This document shows, piece by piece, positions 51,133 to 60,676 of a stretch of DNA of 64,000 bases (its first letter is position 1; every line of letters begins with the position of its first letter). A model generated the notes under the pieces. The model had not been told where the DNA came from and searched no databases. It saw only the letters and a program-made list of their open reading frames with translations. The stretch comes from CAWIUB01 sp963839175 (GTDB taxonomy: Bacteria > Actinomycetota > Actinomycetes > Mycobacteriales > Jatrophihabitantaceae), in NCBI GenBank assembly GCA_963839175.1, contig CAWIUB010000048.1, positions 1 to 64,000 on the forward strand, given 5' to 3'. The position numbers and the translations under genes are program-made.

Positions 51133-52272
51133 TCACCGCAGACGGCTTCCCGCGATGACCATACGTTGTACCTCGGAGGTTCCTTCATAAATCTCCGTGA
51201 TCTTGGCGTCACGATAAGCTCTCTCCACTGGATAGCTCTCCATATAGCCGGCTCCCCCGTGGATCTGGATCGCCTTGCCCGCCACCCGCGTGGCAGTCTC
51301 CGAGGCGAATAGCTTCGCCATCGCCCCTTCCGCGGAATAGGGGCGGCCGTTGTCGTGGCATGATGCGGCACGATAGACCAAGAGGCGCGCGGCTTCGATG
51401 TCTGTAACCATATCCGCGATCATCCACTGAATAGCCTGCAGACTCGCGAGCGGCTTGCCGAACTGGAAACGTTCCTTCGAGTACGCAATAGACGCATCAA
51501 GCGCCCCCTGGGCTATGCCCAGCGCCTGCGCACTGATCCCGATTCGCCCGCCATCGAGCGTCTGCATGGCCACTTTGAACCCGTTGCCCTCCCCGCCGAG
51601 AAGCGCATCCTTGTGAACGCGGCAGTCAGCGAAGTAGAGGGGTGGCGTGCTGGATGCGCGAATCCCCAACTTCCGCTCCCCCTCACCGACGGTGAACCCA
51701 GGGGCGCCCCTTTCGACGACGAAGGCGCTGATCCCTCTTGCCCCCTTGGTCGGATCGGTCTTCGCCGTGACGATGAACACATCCGCGTACCCGCCGTTGG
51801 TGATGAAGATCTTCGATCCATTGAGGACGTACTCGTCGCCGCTCAGCACTGCCGTGGCGGTGCCCGCAGCAGCATCCGTTCCCGCGCCGGGCTCGGTCAG
51901 AGCGAAGGCCGACAAGCGACGGCCGGTGATCAGATCAGGAAGGTACCGGTCCTTCTGAGCCTGGGTGCCGAACGCGTAGACCGGCCACGTGCCAAGGGAG
52001 GTATGAACCGACACTATGAGGGAGGTGGTCGCACATACTCTCGCCAGCTCCTCAAGCGCGATGACGTAGCTCACGTGGTCCGCTCCCGCACCACCCAGCT
52101 CCTCGGGATAAGGGATACCCATGAGGTTCAGGTCGGCCATCTTCGGAAGCAGCTCTGCGGGGAAGCGGTGCTCACGGTCGATCTCAGCCGCGATCGGCGC
52201 CACCTCGGCTGCGGCGAACTCCCTTACCATGCCTCGGATCAGCTCTTGCTCATCAGTGAGGTCGAAGTTCAT
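51133..52272 (-). CDS. acyl-CoA dehydrogenase
   Basis: A 379-residue FAD enzyme. It has FDLTDEQELIRGMVREFAAAEVAPIAAEIDREHRFP at the N-terminus, FALTEPGAGTDAAAG, KIFITNGGYADVFIVTAKTD, and the C-terminal VYRAASCHDNGRPYSAEGAMAKLFASETATRVAGKAIQIHGGAGYMESYPVERAYRDAKITEIYEGTSEVQRMVIA with the catalytic-base Glu (YEGTSE). It desaturates an acyl-CoA and passes electrons to ETF, here probably FixAB. ATG 52272 is chosen because residues before it are not conserved. Chain-length preference is undetermined. Confidence 0.94.
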   Translation of the reverse strand: MNFDLTDEQELIRGMVREFAAAEVAPIAAEIDREHRFPAELLPKMADLNLMGIPYPEELGGAGADHVSYVIALEELARVCATTSLIVSVHTSLGTWPVYAFGTQAQKDRYLPDLITGRRLSAFALTEPGAGTDAAAGTATAVLSGDEYVLNGSKIFITNGGYADVFIVTAKTDPTKGARGISAFVVERGAPGFTVGEGERKLGIRASSTPPLYFADCRVHKDALLGGEGNGFKVAMQTLDGGRIGISAQALGIAQGALDASIAYSKERFQFGKPLASLQAIQWMIADMVTDIEAARLLVYRAASCHDNGRPYSAEGAMAKLFASETATRVAGKAIQIHGGAGYMESYPVERAYRDAKITEIYEGTSEVQRMVIAGSRLR

Positions 52273-52820
52273 GGTGGGGGCACCTTCCCTAATGTCGGCC
52301 GTCAGGGTCTCGTTGAAATATCTGGCGTCCCCACGGCCAGATCGTCGGGTACTGCCTTGTAGCACAGCCATTCTTCGCCCACAAACTAGCCCACCTCCAC
52401 GAGACCTTCGGTGGTGCTCCTAGTTAGTTGCGACGTTCGAGGCGTGGGCCGACGAATGTCTCGAGGACGACTTTCGATCGGGGATCCGGCTTCTCCCGTG
52501 CGATGTCGGAGTTCATCACGCTAGCGTGTTTCAGGTGGTTTCTACCAGTAGGCTGTCGGGAATCGGTCGCCGAAGCTCGGCGACCGCCGACACCAGCAGT
52601 CTAGATCCGTCATCGCGCCCCCGGGGAACCCGTCGCGGTGGGTGCCATCGTGGCAGAAACGTTGTGGCCTTCTCCGTGCCAGACCGACACGACGACGTGA
52701 AAGGCCACCGCCACGTTCGGCACCGAGCGGCTCGCCGCCGGGCCTGGCAGCACGCCGAAGACCGGCAGACTGACGGGCGAGGCAGCGACACCCGCCGGTC
52801 CCGGCAACGGCTGCGCCGCC
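52273..52820. other. long intergenic region with a perfect hairpin
   Basis: No convincing gene is present. At 52564-52586 CGGTCGCCGA-AGC-TCGGCGACCG forms a perfect 10-bp stem with a 3-base loop, a possible terminator or protein-binding site. A minus-strand frame at 52610-52846 has signal-peptide-like composition but no known domain. Confidence 0.45.
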
Positions 52821-53019
52821 CTTGCCGCGCGTGAAGACCCCACCAATCGCGAACAAGCTGCGGACCATCATCATCCCCGACCAGTTGGACCAGCTCCACA
52901 GCGCGCTGCCCACCGACGGACCCGTCAACGGCGTCGACACCGCAACGCGTTCACCGACGACTACTTCGCCCAGCCGCGGGCCAGATCCCGCCCAGTTCGG
53001 GCGGCCGACCCAGGACGAC

Positions 53020-53312
53020 GGCTCCCCTGACGACCCGCTGCTGTCCGACCGGTCCTGGGCGATCAGCACCTATGGCCTCGACGTCGCGGCACTCGGCGCG
53101 GCGCCGACACGCGTCTTGATCGCCGTCGGTGAGGAGTCCCTGGGCACCTTCACCGGACGCACAGCGGTAGCCACCGCCGAACTGCTCCGTCAGCAGGCCA
53201 CCGTGTTCCCCGAGCCACCACGGCGGCTTGCTCGGTGGCGAGTTCGGATACCCGGGCCAAACCCGAAGCCTTGGCCCGCAGACTGCGCGACGTCCTCGAC
53301 GACCACACCTGA
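53020..53312 (+). pseudogene. C-terminal remnant of an alpha/beta-hydrolase
   Basis: Three successive frames together spell the end of a hydrolase: ALGAAPTRVLIAVGEESLGTFTGR with the acid region, then HHGGLLGGEFGYPGQ with the catalytic-His segment, then AKPEALARRLRDVLDDHT and a stop. Two frameshifts and the missing nucleophile half mark it as dead. It is adjacent to the intact YceI gene on the other strand. Confidence 0.6.
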
Positions 53313-53338
53313 TACCGGGCACGGGACCACGATCGCTA

Positions 53339-53905
53339 TCAAGCGCGGACGAAGTGCGCCTCGACGGTGCCGCGTGCCATCTTCGATGCCATGCCCAGTG
53401 GGCTCCATGTCATGTCGAACAGGGTCCGGTCGACGACGATCTGCGCGACCAGGGTGACCCCGGGATCGGATACATCGTGGAGTTCCGCGTTGAACTGGAT
53501 GGGTGCGACATGTCCGGCCGCGTCGAGGGTCCCTTCGCAGACCAACCTCGTGCGACCGGCTGGCTTGGCGGCGGTAACCGTCACGACCGCGTACGGGTGG
53601 CGGTCAGCGTCGAAGAAGTCGGCCGAGCGGAGATGCCGGTCGCGCCTGCTGTTCTTGGTGCCCAGCGAGGCGGCGTCCATGGTCAGCCGGCCGGTTACCA
53701 TCCCATCCGCGCCGACCGTGCCCTCACCGGTGATCTGGGCGAAGGAGCCGTGCACGGTGATCGCCCCCCAGAAGTGTTTGACGTGGAACTGGACTCGCGA
53801 CCGCGCTGGGTCGAGTACCCAGCGGCCGGTTGCGGTTCCGCCCGCGAGGAGGGCTGCGACGTCGACCTGCCCCGAAGACTGCTGTTCATCGCCGTTGGTG
53901 CTCAC
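53339..53905 (-). CDS. YceI family protein (intact)
   Basis: A 188-residue lipocalin-fold protein of the polyisoprenoid-binding YceI family: GRWVLDPARSRVQFHVKHFWGAITVHGSF, GSLGTKNSRRDRHLRSADFFDADRHPYAVV, and a C-terminal FDMTWSPLGMASKMARGTVEAHF. No signal peptide is evident, so it is probably cytosolic. It is unlike the broken YceI at 44962, which has the other subfamily's short form. The stop lies 27 bp from the end of the hydrolase remnant. Confidence 0.9.
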   Translation of the reverse strand: MSTNGDEQQSSGQVDVAALLAGGTATGRWVLDPARSRVQFHVKHFWGAITVHGSFAQITGEGTVGADGMVTGRLTMDAASLGTKNSRRDRHLRSADFFDADRHPYAVVTVTAAKPAGRTRLVCEGTLDAAGHVAPIQFNAELHDVSDPGVTLVAQIVVDRTLFDMTWSPLGMASKMARGTVEAHFVRA

Positions 53906-54375
53906 TGCGACTCCTGTTCCGGCGGCGCATCAAATCGTCCACCATGACACGATGTGTTGCCTCGTGCACTCCCGATATCACGGGCAATATCTGCTCCACC
54001 TCGGCCGGAGTTCTTCTCCCCGTCGACACATCCCATTCAGGGCAGCGGATCAGGCAGATCACCCGCGACGCCGAGGCTACCGCGCGCCACCGGTCACGTT
54101 GCTTCACGCAGACCGGCGGGCCGCTGCCGGCCATCAATAATCGTGGGCTTCTCCAACGTTCCCAACGGATTCTGCACCGGTCGGATCAAGACAGCGCAAC
54201 GAAAGTGCGGATGACGCCGACCATTGGTGGGTGGCACGCACGCCGTCGCCGGCCAGCAAGTCCGGCCTTATCAGCGTTGGCGAATCAACGCCCGGACCCG
54301 AGTGCGTTCGGCTGTTAATCAGACCCGATTCCACGAATAGTCGGGTGATCGTCGGCGTGTGAGATGCAGAAAGTG
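53906..54375. other. intergenic stretch before the IS1380 element
   Basis: No gene could be supported on either strand. Frames present are short and lack known motifs or ribosome binding sites. Confidence 0.4.
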
Positions 54376-56016
54376 CCTGCTCTGCAAGGAGAATCGAGGT
54401 TGCTAAGGCCTTGGATTCGCCGGGCAGGGAGGCACCTTCTTGGTTGCCAGGATACGTGATGGGAAGCGGCGGGCAAAGCGGGTGCGGGTCGGCGCGCCGG
54501 ATCCGTCGTTGACGCCGATGGCGGGCCTGACGGTTGTGGACGAGTTGGTGGACCGGCTCGGCGTGGTCGCCGAGATTTGACGCCGCGGTGGGGCCGATCA
54601 AGGTGCGGGCGCGGGGTCACGGCCTGGGCGGTGTACTGGTCGGGATGGCGGCCGCGCAGCTGGCCGGGCAGGAGTTCCTGGTCGGTCTGGACCGGGTTCG
54701 GGCCGATGTCGCGGGGCAGGCGTTGTCGCCGGTGCCGGGGCTGGCGACCGGTACGGCGTGTGGGCTGGCACGGCGCGTCAGCCCGGCCCAGTGGGCCGCG
54801 GTCGAGGTCGGGCTGGCCGCGGTGCAGCAGCGGATGCTGGACCTGCTGCCCGCGGCGCGCCGGTCGGTCTTGTGTGAGGCGGTGACGATCGATATTGATG
54901 CCACCGACGTGGAGGTCTACGGGCGTAAGAAACGCGGTGTGGCCTACAACTACGCCGGGCAGCGCTGCGGGCGTCCGGACGTGGCCAGTTGGGCGCAGGC
55001 CGAGACCGTGCTGGCCGCGGACCTGCTCGCTGGCGATCAGGACCCGCGTTCGAGCGTGGTCGCCCTGCTTCATCGGGCGCTGGGCGCGCTACCGGCCCCG
55101 GCGCGGGCCGGGGCCGTCGCGGTGCGCGTCGATGCCGGCTACTTCGCCGGGGACCTGGCCCGCGCCGCGGCCGCCGAGGACGTCCGGTTCGCCATCGGCG
55201 CCCAACGCATCGCCCCGCTGTGGCGGCTGCTGGACGGCATCGACGAGCACGCCTGGACCGACGCGATCGACATGGAAGGCGCCCAGGTCACGGTGGCCGA
55301 CTACAAACCCGCCGACTGGCCGGCCGGTACCCGGCTGCTGATCCGCCGGGTCCGCCTCGCCCCGGAGCAGGTCTCGGCCGATGCGCGTTCGCGCCGCCGG
55401 CGGACCCTGCACCCGGACCAGCGGGCACTGCCGATCGCCGAACTGGCCGAACTGGACGAGATCTACGGCTACTCGTTCATCCTGACCGACCTGGACGTGT
55501 CCACGCCCGAGCGGGCCGTCAGCGTCGAGCACTGGTACCGGCACCGCACCAGCGTGGAGAACATCTTCCGCGACGGTAAGCACGGCGCGGCGCTATGTCA
55601 TTTGCCCTCCGGGCACCCCGAGATCAACCGTGCCTGGATGTGGGCCGCGCTGCTCGCGGTCAGCATCGCCGGCTGGCTGCACCAGCTCACCGGCACCCCG
55701 CTGCCCGACGGCACGCTGGCCGGACACGGGGTCCGCGACGGCAAAGCCATCATCGCCACCCTGCGGTGGCGGCTGATCCACATCCCGGCCCGGCTGATCC
55801 GCCACGCCGGACAAGTCACCCTTCGACCACCACCGGCCCACCGCGACCTGCTCGCCGAGGTCCTCGCCCGAGTGCGCGCGCTGCCCACCCCAGCCTGACC
55901 ATCCCGGCCGCGCCGGCCCCGACACCTCCGCAGACCCGCCACCCGAAGCGACACTCGGGCCATCGACGTACCCAAGAACCCGGCGCACACCACTTCAAGA
56001 TCGACATCTGATCAGG
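54376..56016 (+). mobile_element. IS1380-family insertion sequence, approximate ends
   Basis: The extent is inferred from the transposase and weakly matching inverted ends (CCTGCTCTGC... at the left; ...TGATCAGG at the right). The length is as usual for IS1380. No target duplication could be identified, so both ends are uncertain by tens of bases. Confidence 0.45.
54440..55898 (+). pseudogene. IS1380-family transposase with one frameshift
   Basis: The N-terminus (from TTG 54440, LVARIRDGKRRAKRVRVG, then MAGLTVVDELVDRLGVVAEI) ends at a TGA. The continuing frame begins DAAVGPIKVRARGHGLGG and runs to 55898. A single extra T in TTT at 54576-54578 explains the shift. The second part has TIDIDATDVEVYGRKKRGVAYNYAG (first Asp), VRVDAGYFAGDLAR, and the HRTSVENIFRDGKHGAALCHLPSG catalytic Glu. 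It is inactive unless frameshifting restores it. Confidence 0.85.
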
Positions 56017-56100
56017 AGATCAACATCGCGGCTTACTCGTGGAATCGGGTCAGTTCAACCCTCAGGCGGCAAGACCGCTGCGCAAGTCGTCGCTCGACAA

Positions 56101-56355
56101 TTAGTGCCGTTCCGCTGGGACATGGGACTCCGCCCCAGCAAATCTTGGGAAGCAGGGCGTCGCGGGGTGAACTCGGTTGGGCCGTGCCGGGTTAACCACC
56201 AGGCAGCAAGTGACGCCTTCCGCGTCGGCAGGCGAGGCGTGCTCGTCCTCGAGGCCATCGGTGCACGACCCTGGAGGGCATCCCGGTAGGTGCACCCTAT
56301 CCGCCGTTACCTCCAGCGATCCGAACGGTGTCCGGTCGGCTGCGGTGAGGTTCAT
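56101..56355 (-). CDS. 84-residue ORF coupled to the O-methyltransferase, unknown
   Basis: The ATG shares ATGA with the O-methyltransferase stop, a layout typical of translational coupling. The predicted protein starts MNLTAADRTPFGSLEVTADR and contains a Cys-Pro patch (LPGCPPGSCTDG) and a CC pair. I recognise no family. It may be a true partner, a precursor-like peptide, or a chance overlap. Confidence 0.35.
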   Translation of the reverse strand: MNLTAADRTPFGSLEVTADRVHLPGCPPGSCTDGLEDEHASPADAEGVTCCLVVNPARPNRVHPATPCFPRFAGAESHVPAERH

Positions 56356-57392
56356 GATTTCCCGACGTTGACCGGCGAAGCGACGATGACGCTTTGCGGG
56401 CCGGCGAGCGGGTGGTGCGATTCGAAACGCCAGCCGGTCTCCCCCAGCCACGCGCGCGCCTCGGCGACGCTGTAGACGTCGCCGTCACGCATGTGCACCG
56501 CGAACTCGCCGGCCATCAACGCTGCATGAACCGGCTCGGTATGGGTGGGGTCGGTCCAGAAGTCGGCCAGCAGCAGGCGGGCATTGGCCGGGGCGACCGC
56601 CCGAATGCGGCGCAGCAGGTCGCGGTTGGTTTCCGGCGAGAAGTAGTGCACGAGGTTTGCCATGAGGAACGTGTCGTATCCGACTGGCAGCGCGTCGGCG
56701 AGCACGTCGGCTGCGAGTACGTCGATCCGATCGGCCAGACCGGCATCCGCGACGCGCCCGCTCGCCATGGCCGCGACGGCAGGTAGGTCGAGCACGGTGG
56801 CCCGGACATCCGCGTGCCGTTGCGCGGCGGCGATCGACCAGGACCCTGTTCCGCCTCCGATGTCGAGCATGCGCCGCCCGGTGAGCTCGATGATCTCGGG
56901 CAGCGTTTGGGAGGGACCGGCGAGAATGGCTTCGATGCCGGCCGAGGCGATGGCCTGTCCTTCGGCGTCCAGGTCGAAGATCTGCTGCGGCGGCCCGCTG
57001 GCCAGCGCCTCGGCCAGCGCCGTCCACGCGGGATAGCTGATCCGGTCCCAGAACTTCAGGAACGGGCGCAGATCAGCCGGACCGCTGCCGGCGAGGAACG
57101 TGGCAGTTACCGGGGTGTTGCGGTAGAGGTCACCGTCGCGCTCGAGCAGGCCGAGTGCGACCATCGCGTCGGCGCCGATCCGGGCCGCGCGGTGCGGCAG
57201 TCCAGTTCGCGCGGCCAGCGCGGGCAGGGCCGCCGGTGAGTCGGCGAGGGCCTCGAACAGGCCGAGTTCGTTCGCCGCGAACAGATGCTTGGCTGCCATG
57301 AACCCTGACGCAATCGTCATGATCGGTGCGGGCGAGATGGCGTCGCTCGGCCCAACGGTCGGCTCGCGTTCGGTCGTTGTTGTGATGGTCAT
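56352..57392 (-). CDS. SAM-dependent O-methyltransferase (plant-type/AcO-MT family)
   Basis: A 346-residue two-domain O-methyltransferase. An N-terminal winged-helix dimerisation domain (IMTIASGFMAAKHLFAANELGLFEAL, GLPHRAARIGADAMVALGLLERDGD) is followed by a Rossmann SAM domain (RRMLDIGGGTGSWSIAAAQRH, VLDLPAVAAMASGRV, DTFLMANLVHYFSPE, LLLADFWTD). Relatives methylate phenolic or polyketide hydroxyls in secondary metabolism. ATG 57392 has GGGAGC upstream. It is followed by an 84-codon ORF overlapping its stop. Confidence 0.88.
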   Translation of the reverse strand: MTITTTTEREPTVGPSDAISPAPIMTIASGFMAAKHLFAANELGLFEALADSPAALPALAARTGLPHRAARIGADAMVALGLLERDGDLYRNTPVTATFLAGSGPADLRPFLKFWDRISYPAWTALAEALASGPPQQIFDLDAEGQAIASAGIEAILAGPSQTLPEIIELTGRRMLDIGGGTGSWSIAAAQRHADVRATVLDLPAVAAMASGRVADAGLADRIDVLAADVLADALPVGYDTFLMANLVHYFSPETNRDLLRRIRAVAPANARLLLADFWTDPTHTEPVHAALMAGEFAVHMRDGDVYSVAEARAWLGETGWRFESHHPLAGPQSVIVASPVNVGKS

Positions 57393-57520
57393 GAGGTGCT
57401 CCCGTCGTTGGTGTACGACGAGCCTCGGACCGACCGGCCGTGCGGGCGATCCCACGATGCTGGGTAGTTCTTCGCGCAGTACCCCAGGATTCTGGGACTG
57501 ACTGCGCGCCAGCGGGCCAC

Positions 57521-59542
57521 CTAGGTGGCTGGTGTTTTTCGTCGCGTGGCGGTGCCGCGTCTTGTTGATCATCTCTGGGAGCATGTGCCTATGCCGCAGG
57601 GACGTGGTTGCCGGGGTGAGTCGTGACGTTGGGGCTGGCGCCGAGGCAGGCTGATTTGTTCCGGTCCACGGCCGGGTTCTGTGACGGCCGGGTCGGACCG
57701 GAGTCGATCTACGGGCTGCTGCACCGGGAGTGTCACCGGCTGTTCCCCGATGAGATGTTCGCCGACCTGTTCACCGATGTGGGCCGACGCAGCGTGCCGC
57801 CTCAGATCGTGGCGGTGGTGATGGTGTTGCAACGCATCGAGGGCTGCAGCGACCGGGAGGCGGCCGACCGGTTCTGCTTCGACGCGCGGTGGAAGTACGC
57901 GGCGGGCGGGCTGGATTTCGACTACCCGGGGTTCGTGCACACAGTGCTGGTGGACATGCGCGCCCGGCTGGCCGCCTCGGCCGCGCCGGACCGGATCTTC
58001 GACATGGTGCTCGAGGTGGCCAAGGCGGCCGGGCTGGTGGGCCGGCGGCGGGTGCTGGACTCCACAGCGTTGTATGACGCGGTCGCCACGATGGACACCG
58101 TCACCCTGGTCCGCTCGGCGATCCGGGGGTTGCTCAAAGCCGCAGACAGCGAGCTGGCCGGCGAGCTCCGGGCGGTGCTGGGGCGTGATGACGACTACGT
58201 CGCTGCGGGCAAGCCGGTGTGTGACTACGACGACCCGGACGCGCGGGCCGAGCTGGTCGACGCGCTGGCCCGCGACGGCATGGCGCTGCTGGCGGTGCTG
58301 GACGGCAGAGAACTCACCGACGCGGTGGCCCAGGCCGCGGCGTTGCTGGCCACCGTGCTCGGCCAAGACCTCGACCGCGACGAGGCCGGGGTGTTCCGGA
58401 TCGCCCGGCGGGTCGCCAAAGACCGGGTGATCTCCACCGTGGATCCCGAGACCCGGCACGGGCACAAGACCGCGGCGCGCGGTTTCGACGGCTACAAGGG
58501 GCATGTCGGCATCGACCCCGACACCGAGATCATCACCGCCACCACGGTGAGCGCCGGTAACGCCGGGGACGCCAGCGTCGCCGAAGACCTCATCGCAGAC
58601 CTGCTCGACGAGCACGACACCGACCACGACACCGACACCGGCGAGGCCACCGACACCGGCACCGGCACCGATGGGGTTGCTGACGAGGTCGTCGAGGCAT
58701 CCGATACCGCCGGCGAGGCCGCGCCGGGCAGCGACTCTGGGCAGGCCGGTGATGCCGGTAGCGACGCCGGCTCGGATCAGGCCAGTGTCTACGGCGATAA
58801 CGCCTACGGCACTGGACAGTTCCACGACCGGCTGGACCAAGCCGGGATCGAGTCCAAGTGCAAGACCCAGCAGCCGGTCGCCGCGGGCGGGTTGTTCAGC
58901 AAGGACCGCTTCGACATCGACCTCGAACAGGACAGCGTGACCTGTCCCGCCGGGAACACCGCGCCGATCCGCCGCGGTGCCGACGGGGCCGGCACCGCCA
59001 GCTTCGGCCAGGCCTGCACCGGCTGCCCGCTGCGCGAGCAGTGCACCAAGGCCGCTGGCGGGCGCAGCATCGGCATCGGCCCGTATGAGCAGCAACTCGC
59101 CCACGCACGGCACCGGCAGCGTGACCCGGACTGGGTCGCCGACTACCGCGCCACCCGACCCAAAGTGGAACGCAAGATCGGGCACCTGATGCGCCGCCAC
59201 CACGGCGGCAGGCGCGCCCGGGTCCGCGGACAGACCAAGGTCGCCGCCGACTTCGCCCTGCTCGCCGCCGCCGTCAACCTCGCACGCCTGGCCGCGCTCG
59301 CCGTGGCCGGCACGCCGAACCAAGGATGGGCCACAGCGGCCGGATAGGCCGATCCAGGCAGCACAACGCCGTACCCGGCAGCCACAAGCGGCCGCCACCA
59401 CCTCACCGCCACCGCAAATCGCTCACAGCAGCACCGATCGCAGGTCGCGCTCAACTCGACCCAGGCGCCGCGACACCGGCCCACCGGCACTCCGCCGTCA
59501 GCGGTCACCCCCTCAGACAGCCGTTCGACACCAGCCACCTAG
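57521..59542 (+). mobile_element. second IS1182-family insertion sequence flanked by CTAG
   Basis: GTGGCTGGTGT (57525-57535) and ACACCAGCCAC (59528-59538) are perfect 11-bp inverted ends. CTAG follows immediately outside on each side (57521-57524 and 59539-59542). It is a different element from the IS1182 copy at 36045-37888 but has the same target signature. Confidence 0.9.
57623..59347 (+). CDS. IS1182-family transposase with acidic Thr/Asp insert
   Basis: A 574-residue transposase from GTG 57623. It contains FADLFTDVGRRSVPPQIVAVVMVLQ, SDREAADRFCFDARWKYAAG, the first DDE Asp in RRVLDSTALYDAVATMD, YGDNAYGTGQFHDRL, CTGCPLREQC, and RATRPKVERKIGHLMRRHHGGRRAR. Between the core segments lies a low-complexity run of Asp, Thr, Glu and Gly (around residues 332-390), absent from the other IS1182 transposase in the window. 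The frame is intact. Confidence 0.92.
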   Translation: MTLGLAPRQADLFRSTAGFCDGRVGPESIYGLLHRECHRLFPDEMFADLFTDVGRRSVPPQIVAVVMVLQRIEGCSDREAADRFCFDARWKYAAGGLDFDYPGFVHTVLVDMRARLAASAAPDRIFDMVLEVAKAAGLVGRRRVLDSTALYDAVATMDTVTLVRSAIRGLLKAADSELAGELRAVLGRDDDYVAAGKPVCDYDDPDARAELVDALARDGMALLAVLDGRELTDAVAQAAALLATVLGQDLDRDEAGVFRIARRVAKDRVISTVDPETRHGHKTAARGFDGYKGHVGIDPDTEIITATTVSAGNAGDASVAEDLIADLLDEHDTDHDTDTGEATDTGTGTDGVADEVVEASDTAGEAAPGSDSGQAGDAGSDAGSDQASVYGDNAYGTGQFHDRLDQAGIESKCKTQQPVAAGGLFSKDRFDIDLEQDSVTCPAGNTAPIRRGADGAGTASFGQACTGCPLREQCTKAAGGRSIGIGPYEQQLAHARHRQRDPDWVADYRATRPKVERKIGHLMRRHHGGRRARVRGQTKVAADFALLAAAVNLARLAALAVAGTPNQGWATAAG

Positions 59543-59551
59543 GATGAGCCG

Positions 59552-60676
59552 GTGGACGCCGACCGAGCGCGTCGCTTAGCAGCGCAGATCCGCGGCCTGG
59601 CTTCGGACGGCCTGGGCTGGGTCAGCTACGCCAGCGCTGTCGATGACGCGTTGCGCCGCGTTGTCAGGTTCGACCGCAGCTGCTGGCACAGCGTGGATCC
59701 CGGCACCGTCCTGTTCACCGGCAGCCTCAACCGAGACGTCGGCTGCTCCGGATCCTGGCTGGCCGAGCACGAATACGTCATCGAGGACGTCAACAAGTGG
59801 GCGTTCCTCGCCCATAGCGGGCGCTGTGCCGGAGCGACCAGCATCGCTACCCACGGCGACCTCTCGCGCAGCGCCCGGCACCGCTCGCACACGGCGTACG
59901 GCATCGGCGACGAACTGCGCGCCGCCTTCGTCGCCGACGACGTCTACTGGGCCGCAGCCGGGTTTCTCCGCAATGAGGGCGAGCCGTGGTTCACCGAGGA
60001 CGACGTCCGCCTGCTTGCCGAGTTGACCCGTGCCATCGCCACCGGAGCCCGGCGGACGCTGGTCATCAACCAAGTCGAGGACCTCGTGCCTGCCGTCGAC
60101 GGCCCAGGCGTCGTCGTGTTCGACCCAGCGGGGCGACCGGAGTTCCTCTCCCCAGCCGCGGAACGCTGGATCGACGAACTCATCGAGGAACCGCGGCCAG
60201 CCGCACCAGGCGAGTCGAAGATCGTGCATGCCGTCGCCGCGCGCGCCCGCGCCGGCGCCGCGGACGCGGACCCACTGCAGCTGGCGGCCCGGTCGCGCGT
60301 CCGGACCCGCAGCGGTTCGTGGCTGTTGCTGTACGGCAGCCTCCTGTCCGGCGGGCACCCCGGACGCACAGCGGTCGTCATCCAACCCTCATCGGCGAGC
60401 GACGTGGCGCCGGTCGTGGCGCTCGCCTACGGCCTGTCCGCTCGAGAATGCGCGGTAACGAGCCTGTGCATCGAAGGCCGCCCCACCAAGGACATCGCCG
60501 AGCGGCTGCACCTGTCGATCTACACCGTGCAGGACCACCTCAAGTCGATCTTCGACAAGACCGGCGTGCGAAGTCGGGGCGAGCTCGTGGGGCAGGTCTT
60601 CCTCCAGCACTACCTGCCCAGATGGGAAGACCTCAGCCAGCCACCGGCAGGCTGGCATGGTTACGCCGAGCGCTGA
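59552..60676 (+). CDS. LuxR-family transcriptional regulator
   Basis: A 374-residue regulator from GTG. A GAF-like sensory N-terminus (DDALRRVVRFDRSCWHSVDPGTVLFTGS, with several Cys) is followed by a linker and a C-terminal LuxR helix-turn-helix: LSARECAVTSLCIEGRPTKDIAERLHLSIYTVQDHLKSIFDKTGVRSRGELV. It starts nine bases after the IS1182 copy, so its native promoter has been replaced or separated and expression may depend on the IS. No target is evident. Confidence 0.88.
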   Translation: MDADRARRLAAQIRGLASDGLGWVSYASAVDDALRRVVRFDRSCWHSVDPGTVLFTGSLNRDVGCSGSWLAEHEYVIEDVNKWAFLAHSGRCAGATSIATHGDLSRSARHRSHTAYGIGDELRAAFVADDVYWAAAGFLRNEGEPWFTEDDVRLLAELTRAIATGARRTLVINQVEDLVPAVDGPGVVVFDPAGRPEFLSPAAERWIDELIEEPRPAAPGESKIVHAVAARARAGAADADPLQLAARSRVRTRSGSWLLLYGSLLSGGHPGRTAVVIQPSSASDVAPVVALAYGLSARECAVTSLCIEGRPTKDIAERLHLSIYTVQDHLKSIFDKTGVRSRGELVGQVFLQHYLPRWEDLSQPPAGWHGYAER

